The notes under the pieces were generated by a model that did not search any database, was not told where the DNA came from, and was given only the letters and a program-made list of their open reading frames with translations. This document shows, piece after piece, positions 17,554 through 28,302 of a stretch of 64,000 nucleotides of DNA (within the stretch, counting starts at the first letter, position 1; the number at the start of each line of letters is the position of its first letter). This DNA is from CALEMW01 sp035447065 (lineage in GTDB: Bacteria; Krumholzibacteriota; Krumholzibacteriia; LZORAL124-64-63). The position numbers and the translations under genes are program-made. Where the stretch lies: NCBI GenBank assembly GCA_035447065.1, contig DAOTGJ010000009.1, positions 1 to 64,000 of the forward strand. The letters run 5' to 3'.

Positions 17554-20221
17554 GCACGACCGCGCCCTGCTGCTCTCGGTGGGCCTCTCCTCGCGGGGCG
17601 GCCCGCTGCTGCTCATCGACGCGCGCGATCCCTCGCGGCTCTTCGAGATCCCCGACGCCGACCACCTGGACGACCTGCCCGCCGGCGCCCTGGTGGTCAC
17701 CGACGGCGCCACCGCCCACCTGGAGCCCCGCGACGACGGCCGCCTGCTGGTGCCCCGCGCCCTGCTGAACTCCCTGCTGGACCCGTCGCGCGCCGGGCGC
17801 ACGCGGCTGGTGGTGAGCGACCGCCTGGCCGCCGAGCAGCAGCTCCGCCGCGAAGGCCGCCGTTTCTGGGCCGGCCTGCAGGCCTGGGCCGCCCTGGATC
17901 CCGCCCTGCGCGACGACGTGCGTCGCCTGCTCACGCCCTTCGCCGCCGCCCAGACCACCTTGCTGGATCTGGTGGATCGCCTGGCCGCGCGCCCCAAGGC
18001 CGACCCCTTCGCCGCCTGGGGTCCGGACGACGACCCGCCCGCGCCGCCGGGCCCGCCGCCCGCGCCCGTCCCGGACGATCCGCGCGAGCTGGAGGAATGG
18101 ATGACCGGCCTCGACGGCCTGGGCCGCCTCTACGGCCCCGGCTTCCGCGGCCGCCTGGGCCAGGGCCTCATGGCCGGCGAGGTGCTCACAGCCCTGCAGC
18201 AGGGACGCAGCGCCCTGATCGAGGCGGGCACGGGCGTGGGCAAGACCCTGGCCTACCTGGTGCCGCTGCTGCGCGCCGTCACCGCCGGCGAGCGCCGCGG
18301 CGTGGTGTCCACCCACACCCGCGCCCTGCAGGCCCAGATCCTGGAGCAGGATCTGCCGCGCCTCGCCCCGCTCTTCCCGGGGCTGGTGGCGCGCCGTCTC
18401 ATGGGCCGCGCCAACTACCTCTGCCGCACGCGCCTGGTGCGCTTCCAGCAGCGCGCCGCGGACACCCTGGACGATGCCTGGGCCCAGGCCTCGTTCCGGC
18501 TCTGGCTGGCGTCCACCGTGGACGGCCTGCGCGACGAGGTGGAGGAGCATCCGGCCCTGCGCCCGCTGCTGGGCGAGCTCTTCGACTCGCCGGAGCCCTG
18601 CAGCCCCGCCGTGTGCTACGGCCGCAACGAGTGCCACGTGCAGCGCGCCCGCCGCCTGGCCCGCGAGGCCCAGCTGGTGGTGGTCAACCACGCCCTGCTC
18701 ATGCACGACTGCGCCGCCCGCCACACCCTGGTGGGGGAGTACGGCCACCTGGTGGTGGACGAGGCCCACCGCCTGCCCCAGACCGCCCTGGAGACCTTCT
18801 CCCTACGCTGCGACGGCGCCCGCGCCGCGGTGCTGGAGGAGCTGGTCCAGCACGACCCGCGCCGCCGACGCTCGGATCTGGCCCAGCGGGCCGCCGGCGC
18901 CCTGGACCGGCTGGGCGAAGGCGCCGCTCCGGCCGCCGCCGCCGCCCTGGACCTGGGCCGCGCCGTGCTCGCGGCCGCCGCCGCCCTGCGCCGCTGGCTC
19001 GACGCCGTGGACGCCGCCCACGGCGCCGCCGCCGGCGGGCGTGACGCCGCCTACCAGGGCCGCATCCGCGTCTACGACCGCCGCGAGACCTTCGCCCCGG
19101 TGGACGGCGAGACCCGCCACCTGCTGGACGCCTGCGCCGCCAGCGGCGCCGCCGCCGCGACCCTGGCCCATGCCCTGGACACCGTGGACGGCGTGGGCGC
19201 CGGCCTGGAGGAGGACCTCGCCACCCTGACGCGCGCCGCGGAGATGGTGCGCGCCCTGGAGGACGACGCCCAGTTCCTCACCGGCATCGACGACGAGGAC
19301 TGGGTGGTCTGGCTGGAGCCCGACGCCGCCGGACGCGTGCGCGCCGTGGGCGCCACCCGCCTGGACGCCGGCGACCTGCTGCGCGAGCAGTGGACCCGCT
19401 CGCGCCTGGAGCCGGTGGCCACCAGCGCCACGCTGGGCATCGGGGAGGACTTCACCCACATGAACGCCGAGCTGGGCCTGAGCCGACCCGGCCGGCCGGC
19501 GCGCACGGCGCTGGTGCCGTCGCCCTTCGACTACGAGACGCAGAGCCTCTTCCTCTGCCCGGCCGAGTTCCCCGGCCCCGATACCCGCGAGCACGTGCCC
19601 ACCCTGGCCGGGGTGCTGCAGGCCCTGCTGTCCCAGGGCACGCGCAAGGGGATGGTGCTCTTCACGTCCTACCGCGCCCTGCAGCAGCTCCGCGCCGAGC
19701 TGCAGGCCCGCGACCAGGCCCACGAGTTCCGCACCGACGTGGAGCGCGCCTGGGCGGCCGAGCGGCCCGTGGTGCTGGCCCAGGGCGAGGGCACGTCGGC
19801 GGCGGAGATGCTGGCCCGCTTCCGCCGCGAGCGCCGCGCCCTGCTGCTGGGCACCAGCACGTTCTGGGAGGGCGTGGATCTGCCCGGCGACGAGCTGGAG
19901 CTCCTGGTGGTGCCGCGCCTGCCGTTCCTGGTGCCCACGGACCCCTGGGTGGAGGCCCGCAGCGAACGCATGAAGGCCCGCGGCGAGAACCCCTTCACCG
20001 AGTTCATGGTGCGCGACGCCGTGCTGCGCCTGCGCCAGGGCGTGGGCCGCCTGCTGCGCACGGAGAACGACCGCGGCGTGGTGCTGCTGCTGGATCCCCG
20101 GTTGCACGGCAAGCCGTACGGTATGACCTTCCTGAAGGCCCTGCCCGTGCCCGTGCGCTACTGCGCCGGGCCCGCCGAAGCGGTGGCCGCCGCCGAGGAA
20201 TTCTTTCGCCGCACCCGTTGA
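17543..20221 (+). CDS. DinG-family ATP-dependent DNA helicase
   Basis: An 892-aa superfamily 2, XPD/DinG-type helicase. It has Walker A EAGTGVGKT, DEAH box VVDEAHRL, motif III-like VATSATL and C-terminal helicase motifs STFWEGVDLPG and LRQGVGRLLR. Four cysteines between motifs I and II (YLCRT, CSPAVCYGRNEC) fit the Fe-S cluster of this family. The first 190 residues before Walker A are an unusual extension (IDARDPSRLFEI onward) that may be a degenerate exonuclease or accessory domain; no clear DEDD motif was seen. It overlaps ligA, so the two repair genes are probably co-translated. Confidence 0.9.
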   Translation: MPTEHDRALLLSVGLSSRGGPLLLIDARDPSRLFEIPDADHLDDLPAGALVVTDGATAHLEPRDDGRLLVPRALLNSLLDPSRAGRTRLVVSDRLAAEQQLRREGRRFWAGLQAWAALDPALRDDVRRLLTPFAAAQTTLLDLVDRLAARPKADPFAAWGPDDDPPAPPGPPPAPVPDDPRELEEWMTGLDGLGRLYGPGFRGRLGQGLMAGEVLTALQQGRSALIEAGTGVGKTLAYLVPLLRAVTAGERRGVVSTHTRALQAQILEQDLPRLAPLFPGLVARRLMGRANYLCRTRLVRFQQRAADTLDDAWAQASFRLWLASTVDGLRDEVEEHPALRPLLGELFDSPEPCSPAVCYGRNECHVQRARRLAREAQLVVVNHALLMHDCAARHTLVGEYGHLVVDEAHRLPQTALETFSLRCDGARAAVLEELVQHDPRRRRSDLAQRAAGALDRLGEGAAPAAAAALDLGRAVLAAAAALRRWLDAVDAAHGAAAGGRDAAYQGRIRVYDRRETFAPVDGETRHLLDACAASGAAAATLAHALDTVDGVGAGLEEDLATLTRAAEMVRALEDDAQFLTGIDDEDWVVWLEPDAAGRVRAVGATRLDAGDLLREQWTRSRLEPVATSATLGIGEDFTHMNAELGLSRPGRPARTALVPSPFDYETQSLFLCPAEFPGPDTREHVPTLAGVLQALLSQGTRKGMVLFTSYRALQQLRAELQARDQAHEFRTDVERAWAAERPVVLAQGEGTSAAEMLARFRRERRALLLGTSTFWEGVDLPGDELELLVVPRLPFLVPTDPWVEARSERMKARGENPFTEFMVRDAVLRLRQGVGRLLRTENDRGVVLLLDPRLHGKPYGMTFLKALPVPVRYCAGPAEAVAAAEEFFRRTR

Positions 20222-20237
20222 CCCCCCGGAGGATCCC

Positions 20238-21824
20238 GTGACCCCGTTCGCCATCGGAGCCGACCGCCTGGACCTGCCCGCCTTCCTCTCCGTGTGCCGC
20301 GGGGAGCGCGGCGCCCTGCTCGCGCCCGCCGCCCGCGAGGCCGTGGTGCGCGGCCTGGAGTTCCGCCGGGCCCTGGCCGACGGGGCCGAGGCCGTCTACG
20401 GCGTGAACACGGGGTTCGGCAAGCTGGCCGACACGCGCATCGACAGCCACCGTCTGGGCGAACTGCAGGTGAACCTGGTGCGCAGCCACGCCGTGGGCTG
20501 GGGCCGGCCCCTGACCCGCGAGGAGGCCCGCGGCATGGTCCTGCTGCGCGCGGCGAGCCTGGCCCAGGGTCATTCCGGCGTGCGGCCGGAGGTGGTGGAG
20601 CAGCTGCTGTGGCTGCTGGACGCCGACGTGCATCCTTTCCTGCCCTCGCGCGGCTCGGTGGGCGCGAGCGGCGACCTGGCGCCCCTGGCCCACCTGGCGC
20701 TGGTGCTCATGGGGGAGGGCCACGTGCTGCAGGCCGACGGCGCCCGCGTCCCGGCGGGGCCGGTGCTGGCCGCGGCGGGCCGCGCGCCCCTGGTGCTGGA
20801 GGCCAAGGAAGGCCTGGCGCTCATCAACGGCACCCAGATGATGAACAGCCTGGGCCTGCTGGGACTGCACCGCGCCGATCGTCTGGTGCGCTGGGCCGTG
20901 CTCGCCCTTGGCCTGACGCTGGAGGCCCTGGAGGCCAGCCGCCGTCCCTTCGGCGAGGCCTTCCACGCCCTGCGGCCCCATCCCGGCCCGGTGGCCGTGG
21001 CCGCCTGCGTGCGCCGCGCCCTGGACGGCAGCGACATCATGGAGGCCCACCAGGGGTGCGGCCGCATCCAGGATCCGTACTCCGTGCGCTGCGCCGCCCA
21101 GGTGCTGGGCGCGAGCCTGGAGGAGCTGGACGCCTGCGCGGCCACCTTCCTGCGCGAGGCGGCGTCGGTCACGGACAACCCCATCCTCTTCCCCGAGACG
21201 GGCGAGGCCATCTCCGGCGGCCATTTCCACGGCCAGCCCCTGGCCCTGCGCCTGGACGCCCTGCGCCTGGCGGCGGCGGAGGCGGCCAGCGTGGCGGAGC
21301 GACGCATCGACCAGCTCATGAACGGCAACGGCGGCCGCCTGCCGCGCTTCCTGGCCGCGGTGCCGGGCCTGGAGTCGGGCCTGATGATCGCCCAGTACCT
21401 GGCGGCGGCGCTGGTCAGCGAATCCAAGCAGGCCGCGTTCCCGGCCAGCGCGGACTCCATTCCCACCTCCCTGGGGCAGGAGGACCACGTGAGCATGGGC
21501 AGCGTGGCCGCGCTGGCGCTGGAGCCCACGCTGGCGCGCAGCGAGGCCGTGATCGCCTTGGAGATGCTCACGGCCGCGCGCGCCCTGCAGTTCGTGACGC
21601 GCCCGGAGCTCGCCGCGTCCCAGGGCCGCGACGCCCACGCCCCGTCGCGCCACACGGCGCGGCTGCTGGAAGCGCTGGCCGACCGGGTGGAACTGGAGCC
21701 CGGCGACCGGCCTTTGACCCTGGATCTGGAGGCGCTGCTGGCCTGGATGGCGGACGCCGATCTGACGGCCTGGGACGACGTGCTCGCCCCGCTGGCCGCG
21801 ACCCGCGAAGGAGGCTCCCGATGA
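20238..21824 (+). CDS. hutH: Histidine ammonia-lyase
   Basis: A 528-aa protein that converts L-histidine to urocanate and ammonia. It contains the MIO-forming triad Ala143-Ser144-Gly145 in SVGASGDLAPLAHL, the catalytic-loop motif YGVNTGFGKLAD, and family blocks NGTQMMNSL, QDPYSVRC and SVTDNPILF. Translation starts at a GTG with GGAGG 6 bases upstream. The stop overlaps the ATG of hutI, so the two are coupled. Urocanase (hutU), the step between the two enzymes, is not in the window. Confidence 0.97.
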   Translation: MTPFAIGADRLDLPAFLSVCRGERGALLAPAAREAVVRGLEFRRALADGAEAVYGVNTGFGKLADTRIDSHRLGELQVNLVRSHAVGWGRPLTREEARGMVLLRAASLAQGHSGVRPEVVEQLLWLLDADVHPFLPSRGSVGASGDLAPLAHLALVLMGEGHVLQADGARVPAGPVLAAAGRAPLVLEAKEGLALINGTQMMNSLGLLGLHRADRLVRWAVLALGLTLEALEASRRPFGEAFHALRPHPGPVAVAACVRRALDGSDIMEAHQGCGRIQDPYSVRCAAQVLGASLEELDACAATFLREAASVTDNPILFPETGEAISGGHFHGQPLALRLDALRLAAAEAASVAERRIDQLMNGNGGRLPRFLAAVPGLESGLMIAQYLAAALVSESKQAAFPASADSIPTSLGQEDHVSMGSVAALALEPTLARSEAVIALEMLTAARALQFVTRPELAASQGRDAHAPSRHTARLLEALADRVELEPGDRPLTLDLEALLAWMADADLTAWDDVLAPLAATREGGSR

Positions 21825-23104
21825 GCGAGCGCACGCGCCCCGCGGCCGACCTGATCATCGACCGCATCGGCCAGCTCTGCACCGTGCATGCGCCGGACCT
21901 GGACACGGCCGGACCGCGCCGCGGCGCCGGCCTGGAGCGGGTGGAGGCCGTGACGGACGGCGCCGTGGCCGTGGGCGGCGGCCGCATCCTCGCCGCCGGT
22001 CCGCGCGACGAGGTGCTCGCCCATGTGACCACGGGGGCCGACACGCTCGAGATCGACGCCGCCGGCGCCTGCGTGACGCCCGCGTGGGTGGACCCGCACA
22101 CCCACGCCGTGTACGGCCGCACGCGCCAGGACGAGTACGAGCGCCGCAACCGCGGCGAGACCTACCTGGAGATCGCCGCCGCCGGCGGCGGCATCCACAG
22201 CTCCGTGCGCGACCTGCGCGGGCGCTCGGAGGACGAGCTGGTGGAGCTGACGGTGAAGCGCCTGGGCGAGCTGGCGGCCCTGGGCACAGGCACGGTGGAG
22301 ATCAAGAGCGGCTACGGCCTGAGCTTCGCCGACGAGCTGAAGATGCTGCGCGTCGCGCGCGCCGCCGCGGACCGCGTGGGCCTGAACGCGGTGCTCACCT
22401 GCCTGGCCGCCCACGAGGTGCCGCGCGAGTACAAGGAGGACCGCGGCGAGTACGTGCGTCAGATCCTCGAGGAGATCCTGCCCGCCGTGGCGGCCGAGGG
22501 CCTGGCCCAGCGCCTGGACGTGTTCTGCGAGCCCACCGTGTTCGACCTGGCGGAGACCGAGGCCATCCTGCGCCGCGGCCAGGAGCTGGGCCTGCGCGCC
22601 TGCGTGCACGCCGACGAGCTGGAGCCCTTCGGCGGCGCGGCCCTGGCGGCGCGGCTGGGGGCGGACTCGGCGGACCACCTCATCGAGATCGACGCCGCGG
22701 GCATCGCGGCCCTGGCCGGGTCGAACACCGTGGCGGTGCTGCTGCCGGCCACCGTGTTCACGCTGGGGCTGAAGCACTACGCGCCCGCACGGGCCATGAT
22801 CGAGGCCGGCTGCGCCGTGGCCCTGGCCACGGACTACAACCCGGGCAGCAGCCCGGTGCCGTCCATGCCGCTGGTGCAGTCCATCGCCTGCAGCCAGATG
22901 AAGCTCTCGCCTGCGGAGGCCCTGGTGGGCTCCACCCTGAACAGCGCCTGGGCCCTGGGCCTGGCCGCGGAGACCGGATCCCTGGCGCCCGGCAAGCGCG
23001 CCGACCTGCTCGTCCTGGACGCCGACGACTATCGCTTGGTGCCCTACCACGCCGGCCGCAACCCCGTGGCCACGGCCGTGCGCGCGGGGGTGGTGGCGGG
23101 GTGA
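21821..23104 (+). CDS. hutI: Imidazolonepropionase
   Basis: A 427-aa amidohydrolase that opens imidazolone-5-propanoate to N-formimino-L-glutamate, the third step of histidine breakdown. Metal-binding PHTH (WVDPHTHAVYG), substrate-loop GETYLEIAAAGGGI, KSGYGL, LAAHEVP, ACVHADEL and the final metal ligand ATDYNPGS are all present as in the HutI family. Length is normal (about 410 aa). GGAGG precedes the ATG by 6 bases. Its stop overlaps the GTG of a barrel gene. Confidence 0.95.
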   Translation: MSERTRPAADLIIDRIGQLCTVHAPDLDTAGPRRGAGLERVEAVTDGAVAVGGGRILAAGPRDEVLAHVTTGADTLEIDAAGACVTPAWVDPHTHAVYGRTRQDEYERRNRGETYLEIAAAGGGIHSSVRDLRGRSEDELVELTVKRLGELAALGTGTVEIKSGYGLSFADELKMLRVARAAADRVGLNAVLTCLAAHEVPREYKEDRGEYVRQILEEILPAVAAEGLAQRLDVFCEPTVFDLAETEAILRRGQELGLRACVHADELEPFGGAALAARLGADSADHLIEIDAAGIAALAGSNTVAVLLPATVFTLGLKHYAPARAMIEAGCAVALATDYNPGSSPVPSMPLVQSIACSQMKLSPAEALVGSTLNSAWALGLAAETGSLAPGKRADLLVLDADDYRLVPYHAGRNPVATAVRAGVVAG

Positions 23105-24951
23105 GCACGCGCTGGTGGACGCTGCTCTGCCTGCTCTGCGCGGGCGCGGCCCTCGCCGACGAGGGCTGGTGGACGCCGTTCGCCAACGACCTTCCCGAGG
23201 CCGTGCGCACCCTGGGCCCCTGGGCCGAGGTCCGCGACGGCGAGTTCGGCGCCGACCTGCTCTGGCTCCACGAGCCCGGCGCGTCGGCTCCGCGCCTGCT
23301 GCACGACGGCCTGCCCCTGGGCACGGGCCACCGCTGGGCCGACGACCCCTGGGCCGTCGCCTTCGCCGGCGTGGAGCTGGCCGGCACGCGCACCGGCGGC
23401 GCCGGCGCCTTCGACGCCGGCGGCGTCCTGGACCTGCGCAGCGCCCCGGCCGACACGTCCGGCGCGGTGGTCGACGCCCGCTTCTTCAAGGGCGACGACC
23501 AGTCCTACCTGCGCCGCGTGGCCTTCCGCACCCAGGACGCGCCCTGGGTCCTGCGCTTCGACTTCGACGAGCAGATCCTCTACGACGACACCCTGATCAC
23601 CGGCGCCGATCCCGGCCCCATGCCGAAGTTCCCCAACGCGCCCGGCGACGCGCGTGACTGGCCCGGCACCCCCGCGGGCGAGGCCAAGAACCGCATCGTC
23701 CACATGGCCTTCGACCGCACCTTGGACGACGGCACCAGCTTGGGCCTGGACTACACCCGCTTCCGCAAGCACAAGACCACCGTGCCCGTGCAGGACCTGG
23801 AGCGCAACGACGTGCGCGGCGAGCGGCTGCACCTGAACCTGCAGACCCCGGTGGGCGAGGGCGCCGTGCGCGTGGCGGTGCTGAACGACGGCTCCGATCT
23901 GGTGGTCGACGCCTACGACGCGGATCTCCAGCGCACCCTCGAGGCCGTCCGCGAGGCGGTCGTGGTGCAGGCCTACGACGTGATCCCCGGCTGGTCCCTC
24001 CGCGGCGAGGCCGCCGCCTGGCGTCTGGACGATTCCGGCGCGGGCCAGGCCTGGGCCGGCGATCGGGCCGCGGCCTCCAGCGCCCTCGGCACCGAGGGCG
24101 AGGGCTCCCTGACCCGCCGCCTGGACGCCGGCGGTTGGACCGTCGCGCCCCGCGCCGCTCTGGGCTGGACCGACGCCGCCGGCGCCCGCCCCGCCGCGGG
24201 CGTGGACCTCAGCCGCGGCCCCTGGACCCTGAGCGTGGAGCGCGGCGGCCGCGCCCCCCGCAGCGACGAGCGCGCCACCGCCTGGACCGTGGCCGGCCCC
24301 ACGGACCTCTACCGCCTCCTGCCCGACGACGCCCTGGACTGGGAACGCACCGACCGCGCCGCGGTGGCCTGGACCGGGCGACCCCGCGGGTGGACGCTGC
24401 GCGCCGACGCCGTCTACCGCCGGACCCGCGACGGCATCGGCTGGCTGCCCCTTGCGACCACCACCGGAGACCGCACCGAACACGTGGGCCGCTGGACCAA
24501 CGGCCTGGAGATCGACGGCTGGGCCGCCTCGCTGCGCGCCGACCGCCGCGGCCGCTTCCACGGCCTCTGGCAGCTCGAGGCCGTGGCCGCCCTGCGCGGC
24601 TACGACGTGAGCGCGTCGGTGCCGGATCTGCGCGCGGTGGGTCTGCCGCCCGAGAGCTCCGCCGCGCTGACCGGCCGCTGGCAGCACGCCTACTTCCAGG
24701 GCGACGGCATCCTGGAGCTGGCCTGGACCGTGGAGCACCGCGGCGCCATGGCCGACCCCTGGCTGCCCGGCGCCGGCCACGACCTGCCGCGCACCCTCCT
24801 GCATCACGCCAAGCTCATGTTCCGGCTGACCGGCGCGGATCTGGGCCTGGACATCCGCAACGTGCTGGACCAGGACGTGCAGGTGTCCGCGGGCACCCTG
24901 AGCCGCGGGCGCGAGCTGCGCTGGCGGCTGGAGTGGGTGCTGCGCCGCTGA
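23101..24951 (+). CDS. TonB-dependent-receptor-like outer-membrane barrel with reduced plug
   Basis: A 616-aa protein starting at a GTG inside the hutI stop (GTGA). It has a signal peptide ending at ALAD. Residues about 65-125 resemble the end of a TonB receptor plug (LLHDGLPL ... GAFDAGGVLDLRS). The rest is a long series of amphipathic beta strands closing with the receptor-like end DIRNVLDQDVQVSAG and RGRELRWRLEW. The plug is short and no TonB box was recognised, so it may be a specialised or degenerate receptor. Translational coupling to hutH-hutI suggests uptake of histidine, imidazole compounds or a related nutrient; that role is inference. Confidence 0.65.
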   Translation: MSTRWWTLLCLLCAGAALADEGWWTPFANDLPEAVRTLGPWAEVRDGEFGADLLWLHEPGASAPRLLHDGLPLGTGHRWADDPWAVAFAGVELAGTRTGGAGAFDAGGVLDLRSAPADTSGAVVDARFFKGDDQSYLRRVAFRTQDAPWVLRFDFDEQILYDDTLITGADPGPMPKFPNAPGDARDWPGTPAGEAKNRIVHMAFDRTLDDGTSLGLDYTRFRKHKTTVPVQDLERNDVRGERLHLNLQTPVGEGAVRVAVLNDGSDLVVDAYDADLQRTLEAVREAVVVQAYDVIPGWSLRGEAAAWRLDDSGAGQAWAGDRAAASSALGTEGEGSLTRRLDAGGWTVAPRAALGWTDAAGARPAAGVDLSRGPWTLSVERGGRAPRSDERATAWTVAGPTDLYRLLPDDALDWERTDRAAVAWTGRPRGWTLRADAVYRRTRDGIGWLPLATTTGDRTEHVGRWTNGLEIDGWAASLRADRRGRFHGLWQLEAVAALRGYDVSASVPDLRAVGLPPESSAALTGRWQHAYFQGDGILELAWTVEHRGAMADPWLPGAGHDLPRTLLHHAKLMFRLTGADLGLDIRNVLDQDVQVSAGTLSRGRELRWRLEWVLRR

Positions 24952-24984
24952 CCTCCCCGGATCCCTCCCGGATCGGAGCCCGCC

Positions 24985-25458
24985 GTGGCCGCGCGCCGCT
25001 GGCTGGGATACGCCCTGCTCGCCTGCCTCCTGCTGGGAGGCCGCGCCCTCCGCCGCGCCGTGCTGCTCGGTCCCGCCGAGGAGTGGCGCGATCCCCTCTG
25101 GCTGGAATCCGTGCTGCCGACGCCGGTGCCGGCCGCCGCGGACACGGCGCCGCCGCCGCCCATGGGGCCGTTCGACGTCAACACCGTCTCGGCGGACACG
25201 CTGGTCCACCTGCCCGGGATCGGCCCCGCCCTGGCCGGACGCATCGTGGCGGAGCGCGTCGCCGGCGGGCCGTTCCGCGATCTGGAGGACCTGCAGAGGG
25301 TGCGTGGGATCGGGCCCAAGCTCGCGGCCAAGCTCAAGGGGGAGGTGATCTTCGGGCCATTGGGGACTCAACCCGCGGCCGCGGCGGCCGATACCTGCGC
25401 TGAAGGCACGGTCCCCACGGGGACCCCATCGGCGTCGTCCCGGGAGGACCCTCCTTGA
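24985..25458 (+). CDS. ComEA-like helix-hairpin-helix protein
   Basis: A 157-aa protein with an N-terminal membrane anchor or signal segment (ALLACLLLGGRAL) and, at about residues 62-120, two helix-hairpin-helix motifs (FDVNTVSADTLVHLPGIGPALAGRI and VRGIGPKLAAKL), as in the ComEA DNA-binding family. ComEA binds incoming DNA in the periplasm in competent bacteria. Here it is followed, with a 4-base overlap, by a histidine kinase. The C-terminal 35 residues are low-complexity. dprA, another competence-linked gene, lies 7 kb downstream. Start GTG. Confidence 0.8.
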   Translation: MAARRWLGYALLACLLLGGRALRRAVLLGPAEEWRDPLWLESVLPTPVPAAADTAPPPPMGPFDVNTVSADTLVHLPGIGPALAGRIVAERVAGGPFRDLEDLQRVRGIGPKLAAKLKGEVIFGPLGTQPAAAAADTCAEGTVPTGTPSASSREDPP

Positions 25459-26660
25459 CCGTACTGCTCTCCATCCTGCTGGGTCTGGCCGGCATCGCCG
25501 CGGCGGCGGCCGTGCGCGCCTGGCGCCGCAGCGCCGCCAGTGCCGCCGCGAACGAGCGCCTCGCGCGGCAGCGCGGCAGCGACCTGCAGACCATCCTGAC
25601 CAACCTCAGCAGCGGCCTGCTGCTGGTGGACCACACCGGCCGCGTGCGCACCGTCAGCCAGGCCGGCTGCCGCATCCTCTTCTGCGAGAGCGCCGACGTG
25701 ATCGACGTGCCCCTGACCGAGGCCTTCGACGAGGGCTGGGACGCCTTCGTCTTCCACGTGCAGCGCGTGCTGAGCCGCGGCGAGGGCGTGGAGCGCACGG
25801 AGATCGTGATCCACCGCCCCGACGGCGTGGACGTGCCGGTGGGCCTGTCGGCCAACCCGCTCTTCGACGCCGCGGGCCGCATCACCGGCGCCGTGGCCGT
25901 CTTCCAGGACCTCACCGAGGTGTCCCGCATGCGCGCCCGCATGCGCCAGGCCGACCGCATGGTGGCCGTGGGCGAGCTGGCGGCGAGCATCGCCCACGAG
26001 ATCCGCAACCCCCTGGGCAGCATCCGCGGCAGCGCCGAGATCCTGTCGGCGGACCTGGAGCCCGACGCCACCGGCCGCCGCCTGCTGGATCTCATCCTGC
26101 GCGAGAGCGAGCGGGTGAACCGCCTCATCAGCGACTTCCTGGTCTTCGCCCGGCAGCGCGAGTCGCACCCCACGCTGGTGCACCTGGAACCGCTGCTGCA
26201 GGAGGTGGCCCACCAGGCCGAGACCCACCGCGGCGCGCCCGGCGGCGCCCCCGTGGACGTGCTCTGCGATCCCGAGGATCTGATCCTCACCGCCGACCAG
26301 GAGCAGATCCGCCAGGTGCTGCTGAACCTGGTGCTGAACGCCCTGCAGATGGGCGGCCCCCAGGTGCGCGTGGAGGTGGCCGCCGCCCTGAACGACGACG
26401 AGACCTGCAGCATCGTGGTGCGCGACGACGGCCCGGGCATCGCCCCGGAGGTGCGCGACACCCTGTTCCAGCCCTTCGTGACCACGCGCCCCGGCGGCAC
26501 GGGCCTGGGCCTGGCCACCGCGCAGCGCCTGGCCCTGGCCCACGGCGGCGTGCTGGCGGCGGCGGACCGTCCCGGCGGCGGCGCCGAATTCGAGCTGCGC
26601 CTGCCCCTGCTGGCGCCGCGTCCCGCCGCCGCGCGCGAGCGGGAGCTCGCGGGCGTCTGA
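25455..26660 (+). CDS. Sensor histidine kinase, NtrB/PilS-like, with PAS domain
   Basis: A 401-aa kinase starting at a TTG with GGGAGGA 7 bases upstream. One N-terminal membrane helix (LLSILLGLAGIAAAAAV) is followed by a PAS domain (about 50-165, ILTNLSSGLLLVDHTGRV), a HisKA domain with the phosphoacceptor His in SIAHEIRNPLGSIRGS, and an HATPase domain with N box LLNLVLNALQ, G1 DDGPGI and G2 GGTGLGLA. There is no periplasmic sensor, so the PAS domain probably senses a cytoplasmic or membrane signal. The next gene is its likely partner, a sigma-54 activator. Confidence 0.93.
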   Translation: MTVLLSILLGLAGIAAAAAVRAWRRSAASAAANERLARQRGSDLQTILTNLSSGLLLVDHTGRVRTVSQAGCRILFCESADVIDVPLTEAFDEGWDAFVFHVQRVLSRGEGVERTEIVIHRPDGVDVPVGLSANPLFDAAGRITGAVAVFQDLTEVSRMRARMRQADRMVAVGELAASIAHEIRNPLGSIRGSAEILSADLEPDATGRRLLDLILRESERVNRLISDFLVFARQRESHPTLVHLEPLLQEVAHQAETHRGAPGGAPVDVLCDPEDLILTADQEQIRQVLLNLVLNALQMGGPQVRVEVAAALNDDETCSIVVRDDGPGIAPEVRDTLFQPFVTTRPGGTGLGLATAQRLALAHGGVLAAADRPGGGAEFELRLPLLAPRPAAARERELAGV

Positions 26661-26760
26661 TTTTGCCGTGGCGCAAACGCGCTCAAGACGTTGCTCCGGC
26701 CGCCGATAGACCGGAACGACAGCAGCCTTCGACCGACTCGAACAGCCCGAGGTGAGCAGC

Positions 26761-28197
<1,437 letters not shown>

Positions 28198-28226
28198 TCC
28201 CGCCGCCGAAAGATGACCCCCGCCGA

Positions 28227-28248
28227 GGACCCGGGCTTGCCCGGGTCC
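28227..28248 (+). terminator. Intrinsic terminator after the response regulator
   Basis: A perfect 9-bp stem GGACCCGGG / CCCGGGTCC with loop CTTG, followed by TTCGCTTT. It lies 29 bases after the stop. It overlaps the region where an upstream start for aroK (28213) would lie, which argues for the later GTG. Confidence 0.8.
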
Positions 28249-28302
28249 TTCGCTTTGCCTATGCTCACCGCCCGACGCGCACCCCCTGGGAGGATATCGG
28301 CC

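Noticed and set aside
26667..26682. Sigma-54-like GG ... GC element upstream of the response-regulator gene
   Set aside because: The GC of the -12 box is one base out of register and the TTGC part is absent; the match is what is expected by chance in GC-rich DNA.
28213..28302. Upstream in-frame start for aroK
   Set aside because: It begins before the terminator hairpin at 28227-28248 and would add 30 non-conserved residues; the GTG at 28303 has an SD and the normal N-terminus.
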